Translations under genes and position numbers: made by a program
Assembly: GCA_018340805.1 (NCBI GenBank)
Contig: JACMZG010001908.1
Span: 32,291,513 to 32,355,512, forward strand
Origin: Microvelia longipes
Taxonomy: Eukaryota > Arthropoda > Insecta > Hemiptera > Veliidae
Direction of reading: 5' to 3'
DNA: 64,000 nucleotides
In this document: positions 22,310 through 32,584 of the stretch, piece by piece
Layout of the letters: every line of letters begins with the position of its first letter
How positions within the stretch are numbered: the first letter of the stretch is position 1
The notes under the pieces: model-generated
Seen by the model: the letters and a program-made list of their open reading frames with translations, nothing else
Databases searched by the model: none
Told to the model about the DNA's origin: nothing

Positions 22310-23560
22310 GCTTCTTATAGTATCTTAGTTATCTCATATCTATTGTTGTTTAATACTGAGTGTTAATATCAAGCGTAATAAATAAGTGTAATTATTTATT
22401 AATCTAATTATTATTATATGTGTAAACATGCAGTTAAGCTATTAACATAAACAAACAATTGTAATTATCCCATTAATTATAAAAGCGGTGTAAGATTATT
22501 CTATATTTGGAATCTAATCATTTAGAGGATATTGTTTTATTACGCTAATAATGCGTCCTAAACATTTCTACTCCACCAAAATTAGTAGTTTAAAAAAGCC
22601 TATTTTAAGTCTAGCGTTAAAATAATTAAAATCTTATTTTGCACCTTGTCTTATCCCCCTCCCACATTTCATTGGCATCCTAATAAGCAAGCATAATAAG
22701 CCTCGATGATATTTACTTTGTAACTTGGCTATTTCGTATCGTAAGGTATTTTACAATCTAAGCGCCGTCTTGCACTGCAAAATGCACTTAGCTTGTATAT
22801 TAAACAGAAAACCCATATTATTTTATACTTCTGCCTGCATTGTGTACTGGCAAAACGCCAGTATCATTCTCACAGTGCCGGTGTGTGGCTAATAGGACCA
22901 TGCGTAAAATATAATCTCAATTGTTTTTTCGCTAGACTTAGCTTTTTTTACACTAGTGTTTTGGATCCAGATTTCATTAGTTTTTGAAGGTTAGTTTTAA
23001 AATCCTTAGGTTGTTATTCTCTTTTTAATCCTGTCAAAATATAACTCTCAGAATTTTAGTTTTGTTATTCTCTACTAGCTAGCGCTTACATTAAAGATTA
23101 ATAATGTACTTCACTCTTTTTAAAAGGCATCAATACAGGACAACCTTTGTATATAAAAGTTTCTAGACAAAATATCAAAATTCTTAGTTATTGAGTTCTT
23201 CACTAGATAGCGCTAGTAGGCAACAGTTTTTACTTTTTATTATACTTAAGTTTTAGGTTAGGATTTACTTTTATCTTCAATAATACATATTAACTAGAAG
23301 TAACTGAAAATGTTAGGTTTTTATTTTTGGATTTGTACAATAAAATTTACTTTTATGCCGAATTTCAAATTCCTACAATTGCTGGAAGTGAGCAAGAATT
23401 ATGCCTTAGTGTTATAAACGTCTAACTTTAAGGTTTCATAACTAACAATACAAGAATAGTACAGAAATGAAATTTTGTTGGATAAGTCAACTTATCATAA
23501 TCCTATAACTGGTCTTTACATTTTATAATGACCTAATAAAAAGCTACGAATAGTGGAAAA
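22310..23560. other. AT-rich intergenic sequence, nothing recognised
   Basis: Two similar segments, 'CTACTAGCTAGCGCT' (23071) and 'CTTCACTAGATAGCGCTAGTA' (23200), hint at a short old repeat. The 64-codon frame at 22793-22987 shows no domain. Confidence 0.35.
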
Positions 23561-23766
23561 TAGCCTTGAAATGTTTTCTGTAAAAAATGGTACGACTGCT
23601 AGACTTGGCGGTCTTAGACTCGGCAGATATTGTTTATTCTCCGGTCAATTATGCTTACAATAAGATTTTACAAGACTTGGCTGGAGCATTGCCGTGCCCC
23701 CAGATGTTAAAATAGGTCTTAGCTTGATCGCATAGCAAATAAAGTTGGTTGCTTTTAATATAATAT

Positions 23767-23777
23767 ACATGTATGGT
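23767..23777. repeat. Target-site duplication, copy 1 (ACATGTATGGT)
   Basis: Exact 11-bp match to 23961-23971. Confidence 0.65.
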
Positions 23778-23960
23778 CCCCCTTCAATAAGGTAACCTTA
23801 GAAGGGTAATTGTGATTAAAAAAAAATAAATAAAAATAAATAAAATAATAATATATGTATGTAATTTAATATATTATTGTATGTAATATATGTATTTTGT
23901 TTTATTTAATTTGTAAAAAATTTTGTTAAATAAATCACGTTTTCATTCATTCATTCATTC
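23778..23960 (+). mobile_element. 183-bp 5'-truncated LINE-like or SINE-like insertion
   Basis: An 11-bp direct duplication flanks a short insert. It starts with CCCCCTTCAATAAGGTAACC, passes through A-rich and TATGTAT-rich stretches, and ends in a CATT/ATTC microsatellite, a 3' end type seen in several LINE clades. There is no ORF. The parental element cannot be identified here. Confidence 0.55.
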
Positions 23961-23971
23961 ACATGTATGGT
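23961..23971. repeat. Target-site duplication, copy 2 (ACATGTATGGT)
   Basis: Partner of 23767-23777, directly after the ATTC repeat. Confidence 0.65.
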
Positions 23972-24164
23972 TATTATTTTGTAATGTGGTAGGAATTTTA
24001 AAACTGCATTCTTGTTTTTAATGTTTTATTACATTTTTAAGCTAATAAAACATAAAAAATTACGTTTTACTCTTGACTCGTATAACCTAGAAGTATGTAT
24101 AAAGGAGTACAAACACTCCACACATACTCCTCTCGTTGGTATAACTTTTTAATGGGAGTTTCAA

Positions 24165-24245
24165 GTGCTCCTAACACCTCCTGAGTGGTTTTTACCAAGA
24201 GTTGTGTGGCTGTTTGTTTACCATCTTAGCTCCTAGTTTATTTAT
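24165..24245 (+). repeat. Family A body fragment, cut by the next element
   Basis: AACACCTCCTGAGTGGTTTT, GTTGTGTGGCTGTTTG and TTAGCTCCTAGTTTATTTATAC follow the family A body order and then stop where the inverted-repeat element starts. Confidence 0.5.
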
Positions 24246-24825
24246 ACGGCACTTCTTTAGATAGTTACTCCTTTTTTGGGGAGTACTGTACTGCTTTTTT
24301 TTATTTATGTGACCTTCTTTAATTGTTACTCCCCTTGACAGATCAGACTGGTTACTCCCTTTTTTGGTTACTCCCTTAATTTTTTGATTTTATTACTAAT
24401 CTTTATATATTTTACCTTATTATACGCTCTTACCCGGGGATGTAGAAAAGAATTGGGGCTTTTGTTGGGGTTAGAATAGGGGAAAGACAAAGATATGGCA
24501 TCTTAACTAAGGGGAGTAACCATTTAAATAAGGTCTCTGAGTAACCTTCTTCAGATGGTTACTCCCCAACAACGCTATGAGGGGAGTAACCATTTAAAGA
24601 AGGTCTCTGAGTAACCTTCTTCAGATGGTTACTCCCCAACAACGCTATGAGGGGAGTGATTTAAAGAAGGTCTCTGAGTAACCTTCTTCAGATGGTTACT
24701 CCCCAACAACGCTATGAGGGGAGTAACCATTTAAAGAAGGTCTCTGAGTAACCTTCTTCAGATGGTTACTCCCAACTTTTGGGGAGTAACCATCTAGGGG
24801 AGTAACTGTCTAAAGAAGTTCCTAA
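24246..24825. mobile_element. Non-autonomous inverted-repeat element with internal palindromic array
   Basis: The ends ACTTCTTTAGATAGTTACTCC (24249-24269) and GGAGTAACTGTCTAAAGAAGT (24799-24819) are inverted repeats differing at one position. The interior holds four ~70-bp units at 24511, 24581, 24651 and 24718. Each opens with GGGGAGTAACCATTTAAAGAAGG and closes with CCTTCTTCAGATGGTTACTCCCC, so each can fold on itself, and the same words echo the termini. The third unit has a 3-bp deletion. There is no ORF. The host sequence is a family A body. I could not identify a clear target-site duplication. Confidence 0.6.
24511..24785. repeat. Four ~70-bp self-complementary tandem units
   Basis: Unit spacings are 70, 70 and 67 bp. 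Units are almost identical apart from a 3-bp deletion in the third and a changed 3' end in the fourth, implying recent amplification. Confidence 0.9.
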
Positions 24826-24966
24826 AAATGATTTACTTACTGTTTTCGGACTCACTTTACTCTTCTTCAGAAACACTGGGATCAAAATAAGGTGAATGTT
24901 TTATTACGAAAGCGAGCGAAGCGATTCCGGAATCGGAATCTGAAAGTTCTGTAATACTCTGTACCA

Positions 24967-25005
24967 AATTTTTGATATGTGCAACAGTTACACATATCAA
25001 AAATT
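24967..25005. repeat. Perfect 15-bp-arm inverted repeat
   Basis: AATTTTTGATATGTG and CACATATCAAAAATT around a 9-base loop. Confidence 0.8.
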
Positions 25006-25009
25006 AATA

Positions 25010-26800
25010 ATGATGATATTGATGATTTTGTGTTTTTTGAGTTTCTGTAACTTTAAAAGGCACCGAAAATCCATCTGTATTTATTTAAAATTCCAATTTT
25101 ATGACTTATTCAACAGATGTGAACTTAAAATTTATTCAAAATTTAGTGAAGTAACATAAAATTAAATTTAATTGACATAGAAAACATTACCTGTTCAGTT
25201 ACAAGTAATTCTGAAATCTATAAACTTTAAATGTAAAATATTAAATTAAAATTTTCCTCTTTACTAGTTTAATAAAGAAAATTTAGATGTTGTATAATGT
25301 AATAATGGTGTTTGTTTGATTGGAGTTTATTTGTTAGATCTTTGTTTGTTCAATAGAGTAAATTAAACATTACGATAGTGAGTTTCCTATCAAAGTGATT
25401 TTTATTGAATTCGTAACTATTATAATTGTTTGTTCCTTTTAAATTACACTTGTTGGTTTGTCATTTGAATTTAGTTCCCGTCATTAGTAAAATGTAATTT
25501 TTAAATTTTCCATACAACAAAATGTATAGGACTGGGGTTTTTTACTTTATTTTAGGCTATCTGGCGTAAACAGTTTCAGATCTAATCTTACGTAAATATG
25601 TCATAGTCGCGTGACTCGTATGATTCAGCTTTTTTGGTACGATTTGTTTCAACTCTACTGGATTGGGAATTCGCTTAGAATCTAATTTAATCAGCTGGAG
25701 CTGCTAATCCTAGAACTCAAATTCTTGCAGATTATCGCTAGTGTTTCATTAAGTACGGCGGATTTATTAAAATCCGAGTGCTTTTCCTATTACAGCCATA
25801 AAGTTAAAATTATTAATGAAGAACACGTGAGCATTGGGGAATACCTTGTGGAACATATTCACTGTTTATAAATTAATGAAATTGTCAATATTGCTGGCTG
25901 ATTATTCAATTACATTTACTTGCGGTAATTGATAATACTCAATCAAACACTTGCGGTAATCTGAAAGCATTTGAGTTCCGAGATTAGCAACTCCAACTTT
26001 TAAAACTTTCACAATCTATGACTTTTTAGTTCTTTGAGTTAAATTTTTTCAGGTTATTTTTTAGTTGTAATTATTTAAAAATGTAACTAGCTTTTGAAAC
26101 CCAAAAGAAAGTGAATGTGAATTAAGTGAGGTGTATAAAGACGACCTCGATTATAAGTCCTTTCGGTAAAGTTGCTTCTGTCTGACAGTGGAGGTCTGAA
26201 GTAGTCATGTGGCGTGACTTAGGTTCTTATGGAACATTACTCGTGTGCTTCATATAAAGTTTTTTATGTGAAGTTATAAAGGATATGAAGTGAATCCTGA
26301 CTGTTATCCTTAATCAGGTTTCCTTCCGTTTTCTAAAGTTTACTTTACTTTGACTCAGTTCCTTTTCTTTATATTTGTATATGTTTTATTACACTAACTT
26401 TTATTCCAAGCAATTCTTTTCATTGACAACTTATCTTAGGGATCAAAGTAATGAGAATGGGCAATGTTGTTTTGAATTAAATCTTTTTTTTTTTTGAAAT
26501 ATTTAAATTAGGGGCCTATTGCGCCGAATTGTTATTGTCAATAATAATAGCAACTTCATGGTACCTTGATAAGTCATAATGAGAGGAGTCATTGCATTAG
26601 GGTTACGGGAACACATGTTCTAATCCCATTAAGTTAGCTAGCCCTCTTTTTAAGGAATTTTGTGTTTTTTCTTTGACTTGTGTGAAGTAGTTGTAATGTT
26701 TAACTAATTTAAAATTTTGCTAAAAATCACTATTGACATTATGAGGAAAGAAGGGGATTATGAAGAGGTTTTTAATCAGTAAGTTTGACTCACTGATCAA
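25010..26800. other. AT-rich intergenic sequence, nothing recognised
   Basis: The stretch at 26100-26260 is less AT-biased, but I see no motif or family match. 'ACTTGCGGTAAT(T/C)' occurs at 25919 and 25951. Confidence 0.35.

Positions 26801-26802
<2 letters not shown>

Positions 26803-26862
<60 letters not shown>
26803..26862. repeat. TA microsatellite
   Basis: About 58 bases of uninterrupted alternating TA. Confidence 0.95.
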
Positions 26863-26868
<6 letters not shown>

Positions 26869-26869
26869 T

Positions 26870-27820
26870 ATTTAGTAGTACGAAATTTTATTCTTAGACG
26901 TTTCTATAGGACAGAAAATCTTTCATTGAACGCATTTTCTGATTAAAAAATAATACTTCGTACAAAAATTAATGTTATAATAATGTTAATAATATTGATT
27001 TTTAAATTAACCATGATTAATGACACCAAAAATTCAAATAAGTTTTTTGATCAAGCTGACATTTAATACGCATGTACATACCATGTTTAATACTTACACG
27101 AGGGTAAACTGTGTTATCAGAATTTGTTCCGATTGTATTGTTTTACATATATAACTTATAAGATAATATCACGGTTTTTATGTCTTGTTATGACACCATG
27201 ACTTTTGTCTTTTGGCCACATCTGGAAAAGGCAATGCTGCTTTGCAACCGTAGGCGGGAAAATTTTTATAGAAACAAAATATTTGTTGTACAAAATTTTT
27301 TAAATCATTTTTGTATGTTTTTTAAAGTTATGTATTTTTTCAATACTTTAAAAATATTTGTAAGCATTTTATGCTAATAAAGATATTTTGTGAGCATAAA
27401 ATGATATATTGCACATTTTATCTGCATCTGGCATTGATAATTTTATTGCCTATTATATGTAGACGTACACATGTAGCAAAATTATCATAAGTTAAGAACC
27501 TATTATTTCTTTAACATTCCATGTGTAATAAAAATTTGAGTGCTATTAGTTATGCACGTTAAAACACAATAAAAATTTTATTGTTATTTTTATGGCAGTG
27601 ATAAATATTAATAGGCAATATTAATTGGTATCAATACATATATTTAATGTTAAACTATTATTTTAGTACTATTTCGATACATTTTTTACGTTTTAATTTT
27701 GTTACACCTGTTGCTGCACAGGTATTTAGTGAAACAAATCCGGGATCTAAAAACTCTAATTCGCTTTTGCCTTTTTGCTCTGAGCTTGGATTTTATCTAA
27801 GAAATAAGTAATGTATAATC
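26870..27820. other. AT-rich intergenic sequence, nothing recognised
   Basis: The 65-codon frame at 27180-27377 has no recognisable domain. No family repeat was recognised. Confidence 0.35.
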
Positions 27821-27891
27821 TTTGTGCCTTTTCAGCGAAAAAGCACAAAGGTGCTTTCTGCCTTTTTGTACCATCGGCGATCCGATGGTAC
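27821..27891. repeat. Two adjacent hairpins
   Basis: TTTGTGCCTTTT...AAAAAGCACAAA is followed by GTACCATCGG-CGAT-CCGATGGTAC (27868-27891), a perfect 10-bp stem. Confidence 0.7.
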
Positions 27892-27894
27892 AGA

Positions 27895-28085
27895 AATTAA
27901 TTTTTATGTCTAGTTGTGCTAAACGGAAAATAATTTTTAGACGTCAATAACCCGCAATAATGCCATATTTAATTCTAATTATTATATTCTGAGGACAAGG
28001 AAAGCGAGTCCAATGTAGGGAGGATGAGCGTAGCGAATCCCATGTTGTGAGGAAAATGTCTGAGGTACCCCGTACCTGAATTTTT
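27895..28085 (+). repeat. Family A body end and hairpin tail
   Basis: GACGTCAATAACCCGCAATAATG is followed directly by TTCTGAGGACAAGGAAAGCGAGTCC and GGAGGATGAGCGTAGCGAATCC. The 5S-like segment is missing. Downstream reads TGTGAGGAAAATGTCTGAGGTACC, a word set also partly kept after the copy at 35885 and taken as the family 3' end. Confidence 0.6.
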
Positions 28086-28089
28086 AAAT

Positions 28090-28690
28090 TATAAATGTTT
28101 ATATTACTTAGAAAAGATAAAAAAAAACTCGGCTTGGTTTTATATCGCTTTTGCTTGGATCGATTTTGGCACCATAATTCTTTTATTTCCTTTAAGCTTT
28201 AGCTATCCCTCCTAGCTGTTCCTCTCATTTCTTTATTTTCTTTTTACTACTTTATTCTACTTCTTTAGTATGCTAACTTATTCTTGTCGTCATAGAATTG
28301 ATTTTTCTTTCTTTGTTATTTTTGTATTCTCTAAATCTTAATAGGACTTTTTGCAGTATGTCTGCAGTAGTTTCTTTATAGTCGAAGTTTTAAGATAAAA
28401 TATTATCACCTTGTTAGAAAGTGGTTTCGTTGTTTTATCTATATATTATTTCATTTTAGGTTATTAATCATGGAAATTAATTATAAGTTGAGGCTTTATC
28501 TGTTATGTGGGGGAACTGTGTTATGACAAATTTAAAATTACTTTTAGTTCATCTCTTATAATTTTACTTTAGCTTTATATGACTTGTTTCAACATTGAAA
28601 TTCCTATAATAAAGGCATCATGTTTTACTTTTTTTAGCCTTTTATTTATGATATTATTTTTATTTAATAAACTTTGGAATGAGGTACTAA
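28090..28690. other. AT-rich intergenic sequence, nothing recognised
   Basis: No gene or repeat member was recognised. Confidence 0.35.
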
Positions 28691-28694
28691 TTGT

Positions 28695-28788
28695 ATGGCA
28701 TACTTATGTATGCCATACATAAGTAAATTTTTTCCAAGCTAGACTCTCCTTCATTTATATGAAGGAGAGTCTAGCTTGAAAAAATTTT
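28695..28788. repeat. Two consecutive near-perfect hairpins
   Basis: ATGGCATAC-TTAT-GTATGCCAT (28695-28716) is perfect. At 28725-28788 arms of about 29 bases built around GCTAGACTCTCCTTCAT and its reverse complement differ at one position, with a loop of a few bases. Confidence 0.85.
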
Positions 28789-28789
28789 C

Positions 28790-29540
28790 CACCTGTAATA
28801 GTGAAATAGTCCCTGGTTAATCCTCCAATTATAGGTTACACTTAAAGAATCAGTAATGTTTATTCTATTTCTATAAGTCGAAAGTGTTTTAAAGTTTATT
28901 GCTTAACTTTATTAATAAAAAAGGGAAGCTATTTAGCTTATAAAATTTGTTGTCTTACTTAACACTTTAAACTGTACTGGTCTACATTTTCAACCAATTT
29001 TCTTTCCAACTAAGTATTTTGAGGAACTTTAACCATCGTCTTACGTAAAAATAAATCTTACACCAAAAATTATAAAAATTATTATTTGTTGTTTCTAAAA
29101 ACCGAAGCTATCTATAAACTTTGACTTATTTTAATTTTAAAATATTTTTTATAAAAAATATATATTTTATAAAACGCATCTATGGCTCTGTCTGATTTGA
29201 AGAATTGTTGTTTTGGTTAGATAACGAACAGCTATTTCAGTTTTTTTTTTTTTTTTTTTTTTTTTGGTTAGCTACAACCAAAAACTTTTGGGAGTAGGGA
29301 AAATACCCTCTTCCTATGAAAGCATATGTATTGGTTCTAAAGCAAATAAATTATTGTATGGAATAAGTATAAAATAGATGTATATACTAAATAAATATAG
29401 GAATTAATAACTATTTAGATTTCGTATCCAATTTGTAAAAGTCTAGCACCACCCTTATAATACTTTTACTTTAATTGAACGATTATTTTTTTAGTTATAT
29501 TTATACGTAGAAGATTAATAATAACCATAACTCTGAGTTT
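28790..29540. other. AT-rich intergenic sequence with a T tract
   Basis: A run of about 26 T lies at 29240-29265. Otherwise nothing was recognised. Confidence 0.4.
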
Positions 29541-29551
29541 GAACCCCAAAG

Positions 29552-29632
<81 letters not shown>

Positions 29633-29634
29633 AT
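29552..29634. repeat. TA microsatellite
   Basis: About 80 bases of alternating TA with one TTA interruption. It produces an isoleucine-tyrosine-repeat frame on the minus strand. Confidence 0.95.
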
Positions 29635-29827
29635 AAAGATTGAACCCAATGAACCAAGCCCTTTTTAACCTAACTAAAAGTCATCGAAGTAGTTACGATA
29701 CATTTTATTCAAGAACCCATAATGACCTTATAGGCCTAAACTAGTATAATGAGCGTGAATGGAGTCCATCATAAATAATAAAAGAAAATAAATCGCTCCA
29801 CAAAACAAAACTTTATTGGCAAAGCGC

Positions 29828-29855
29828 TTTCAACCTAACTAGAGGCCATCATCAG
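29828..29855 (-). ncRNA. Hammerhead-like core, left arm
   Basis: The minus strand has CTGATGA, stem II GGCC with GGTT (two G-T and two C-G pairs), GAAA and then AGCGCT, all intact. Confidence 0.5.
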
Positions 29856-29992
29856 TGCAAAACCGTTGAGATGTTAAAGAAGTAGAGAAGTGAGTCTATG
29901 TTTTCTTACTGGTTATTAGAGTCTGATTCAAATAACTAGAAAGAAATCATAGACTAACTTCTCTACTTCTTTAACATCTGAACGGTTTTGCA

Positions 29993-30020
29993 CTGATGAT
30001 GGCCTCTAGTTATGTTGAAA
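29993..30020 (+). ncRNA. Hammerhead-like core, right arm
   Basis: The core CTGATGA and GAAA are intact. Stem II is weakened by one change (TATGTT against TAGGTT in the other arm), and the stem III palindrome AGCGCT is altered to AGCACT. Confidence 0.45.
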
Positions 30021-30069
30021 GCACTATGCCAATAAAGTTTTGTATAGTGGAGAGACTTATTTTTCTTTT

Positions 30070-30540
30070 ATATTTTATAGTTCTAATTTTATTTTATTTT
30101 CAATGTTTTTCTTTAAATATAAAAACATTGCTACCTCTACAATAATCAAGTCTCTTTCTTTTCTTTCTGTATTATTATCCTTATCTAATTCTTCTGAGAA
30201 TATAATTTGATGTTGTAAAACTTCCATACAACTATATAAATTGTAAGCAATATTATACTTACACACAAATGCTCAAGTCTTTATCGAATTATAATTTTCT
30301 TTAGACGTGACTTATAAGTATTTAAAAATTACTTCTAGTACTTTCTTCTTTTATTACATGATGTTCTTTCACGTACCTTATTTTCAAAGGAAACTGTACA
30401 CACCACAACATATAGGGTCAGATAGTTCTTTACATATTGAACCTTACTAGGTTGTTGTTTTTATAAAAAAATATATTCAATTTCTTAGAGCCTGAAAAAA
30501 TATTATTTATCTATAGTAGTTCTATTGTGTAAGTATCCTT
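30070..30540. other. AT-rich intergenic sequence, nothing recognised
   Basis: A 63-codon minus-strand frame (30075-30266) has no recognisable domain. Confidence 0.35.
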
Positions 30541-30543
30541 AAT

Positions 30544-30735
30544 ACTTAAGATGTTATATAAGTATCCTGATGTTATCCTGAGCTGAACATATATACTTAA
30601 GATGTTGATATAAGTACCCTGATAATATATACTTAAGATGTTGATATAAGTATCCTGATACATATATGCTTAAGATGTTGATATAAGTATCCTGATACAT
30701 ATATACTTAAGGTGTTGATATAAGTATCCTTTATA
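30544..30735. repeat. ~37-bp tandem repeat, about five units
   Basis: CTTAAGATGTTGATATAAGT followed by ATCCTGATACATATATA recurs about five times; the first unit is shortened and rearranged. Confidence 0.85.
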
Positions 30736-30739
30736 CTTC

Positions 30740-30910
30740 TATAAAAACCTTAAGTCAAATAAGTTTTCTTTTACTTATTAATTGTTTAAAGAAATTTAAC
30801 TGCTTCTCAATAAATTAGGTAACATAAGTTTTCTTTTATTTATTTATTGTTCTATGAAATTTAACTACTTCTCAACAATTTAAGTCAAATAGGCTTTCTT
30901 TTACTTATTA
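30740..30910. repeat. Degenerate ~70-80 bp minisatellite, left portion
   Basis: AAGTCAAATAAGTTTTCTTTTA-like words recur at about 30752, 30823 and 30881 with AATTTAACT(A/G)CTTCTCAA between them. The array resumes at 32585 after an insertion. Confidence 0.65.
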
Positions 30911-31026
30911 GCGAATTTCCTTTGGAAATTCGCCTAATGGGATAGGCGTCATGGCGGAATTCGAACCTCGGACCACGACACAAATCCGTTTCAGAGGTCC
31001 CTAATGACGAAAAAATAATTTTCGCA

Positions 31027-31032
<6 letters not shown>

Positions 31033-31075
<43 letters not shown>

Positions 31076-31095
31076 ATATATATATATATATATAT
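31033..31095. repeat. TA microsatellite inside family D
   Basis: Alternating TA with one TATTATTA interruption. Confidence 0.9.
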
Positions 31096-31317
31096 GTGTA
31101 TTTCTAGACACTTTCTTGTAAACACTCTATCTTTCGAACGGATTAATATTTTTTAACCAAACTTGGTACAAAAATCAACCTTGGGGAGGACACGAACCCT
31201 ATGAAACCCAGGTTTGGTGACGTCATTAACCCGGTTTGCTGAGTCAGCGAAATTTTCAAAAAATCGGAAAAATTCAGGGTTAATATTTTTTGCCGCGAAA
31301 AAGGTCAATATTTATGT

Positions 31318-31690
31318 TTTTTGAGACGCTGAATCAAATGAAACCAGTCCGAAGTCGACACGACCACTCTAAGTAACCTAAAAATCGAAAAAACCATTGT
31401 AAATTACCGAAAACCAAAATTTAGGTCGATAAAAAATAAATTTCGAGTAGGGTGTCGTTTTCTATGTAATTTTGGGTGCTGAATCGAATGAAACCGGTCC
31501 GAAGTCGATACGACCACTTTAAGTTACCAAAAAGTCGAAAAAACCACAAAAATTATAGAAAACCAAAATTACGGTCGTTGAAAATTAAATTTCGAGTAGG
31601 GTGTCATTTTCAATGTTTTTTGGGCCTCTGAGTTGAATGCCAGTGGTCCGGAGTCAATACGACCACTTAAACTCAGGGTACCTGGTTCAC
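31318..31690. repeat. 150-bp tandem repeat, about 2.5 units
   Basis: GCTGAATC(A/G)AATGAAACC(A/G)GTCC recurs at 31328 and 31478, with a diverged third start (TCTGAGTTGAATG) at 31627, giving spacings of 150 and 149 bp. AAATTTCGAGTAGGGTGTC and CGAAAAAACCA words recur in each. A related single unit is at about 34855, and a reverse one at about 44655-44700. Confidence 0.85.
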
Positions 31691-31760
31691 ATCCTGAAAG
31701 GGTCGATAATTTTTATCGTTTTTTTTTTTACTAAATATAAGTTTACAACTAGAAAATAAT

Positions 31761-31860
31761 TCTGGCGCGGAAGTCCGCATGTCGGGCGAATTTCCTTTGG
31801 ATGCGAGCACTCAAACCCAGAGTACCTGGGTTCAAATCCTAGTAGGGACAATAATTTTTT
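31761..31860 (+). repeat. tRNA-like SINE head (family D)
   Basis: TGGCGCGG at 31763 resembles an A box, and GGTTCAAATCC at 31829-31839 is a good B box within CCTGGGTTCAAATCCTAG, which looks like a T arm. The ~66-bp spacing would suit a tRNA with a long variable arm (Leu or Ser type). Further A-box-like starts of the same family are at 31904 (TAGCGCGGTGG) and 31992 (CGGCGCGGTGG). Confidence 0.55.
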
Positions 31861-31896
31861 ATCGTTTTTTTACCTAATATAAGTTTACAACTAAAC

Positions 31897-32577
31897 ATAA
31901 TTCTAGCGCGGTGGTCCGCATGTCGGGCGAATTTCCTTTGGATGCGTGTTTCCGTGCTTTTTACATTATATAAGTTTACAACTAGTAAATAAATAATTCC
32001 GGCGCGGTGGTCCGCTGTCGGGCGAATTTAATTTAGAATGCGTGTTTCCGTGCTAAACAACCAATTTCTTGCTTATGCAAGAACCCATGCCCATTGCGTG
32101 GTTCCGGTTCATGCTTTAGAACCTAAGCAGTTACTCAATTGTCAAGCACTGCTCGTAACTCATTTTGTCTGTATTTCCAAAGGAAATGCGCTAAAACCTT
32201 TAAAGATAACTGACTAAGCTTAAAGATAAGTAACTAAGCTTTAAACGAGTGCAAATAATAGTGCGTACTTCTAATTATAGAGGCATAGTTTTGAAAAATA
32301 CAGACAAAATGAGTTACGAGCAGTGCTTGACAATTGAGTAACTGCTTAGGTTCTAAAGCATGAACCGGAACCACGCAATGGGCATGGTTCTTGCATAAGC
32401 AAGAAATGGGTTGTTTAGCACGGAAAAAACGCATTCTAAATGAATTCGCTTGACAGCGGACCACCGCGCCGGAATTATTTATTTAGTAGTTGTAAACTTA
32501 TATAATGTAAAAAGCACGAAAACACGCATCCAAAGGAAATTCGCCCGACATGCGGACCACCGCGCCAGAATTATTTA
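31897..32577. repeat. Large inverted repeat, arms about 283 bp
   Basis: The left arm (31897-32178) and right arm (32295-32577) are nearly identical reverse complements, from TCTAGCGCGGTGGTCCGCAT at one end to CAAAATGAGTTACGAGCAGT near the centre. The ~115-base centre holds a small direct repeat of AAAGATAA(C/G)T(G/A)ACTAAGCTT. A 76-codon minus-strand frame in the right arm is incidental. Confidence 0.85.
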
Positions 32578-32584
32578 TTATATT

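Larger units (their letters stand above)
29779..30070. mobile_element. Family B foldback element with hammerhead-like cores
   Basis: The arms at 29779-29900 and 29948-30070 are close reverse complements around a ~47-base spacer. The right arm on plus has CTGATGA (29993-29999), stem II GGCC/TGTT (GGTT in its partner arm) and GAAA (30017-30020). It continues with CCAATAAAGTTTTGT and GTGGAGAGACTT. The left arm on minus has the same core (TCATCAG at 29849-29855, TTTC at 29828-29831) followed by the palindrome AGCGCT. There is no ORF. Inverted pairing of truncated Penelope-type copies, or a retrozyme-like element, would both explain the layout. Confidence 0.6.
30911..32580. mobile_element. Family D composite inserted into a minisatellite
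   Basis: The flanking ~75-bp minisatellite stops at 30910 and resumes at about 32585. The ~1.67-kb insert contains, in order: a short palindrome (GCGAATTTCCTTTGGAAATTCGC), a B-box-like GAGGTTCGAATTCC on minus, a TA tract, a 150-bp tandem array, and tRNA-like heads. A large inverted repeat (arms about 31897-32178 and 32295-32577) closes it. GCGAATTTCC-type sequence is found at both ends. Related copies lie near 34.64-35.04 kb, 44.38-44.95 kb and 61.37-61.47 kb. No protein is encoded. Confidence 0.6.

Noticed and set aside
24511..24785. CRISPR-like array
   Set aside because: The four units are contiguous and almost identical over their whole 70-bp length, without unique spacers, in eukaryotic DNA.
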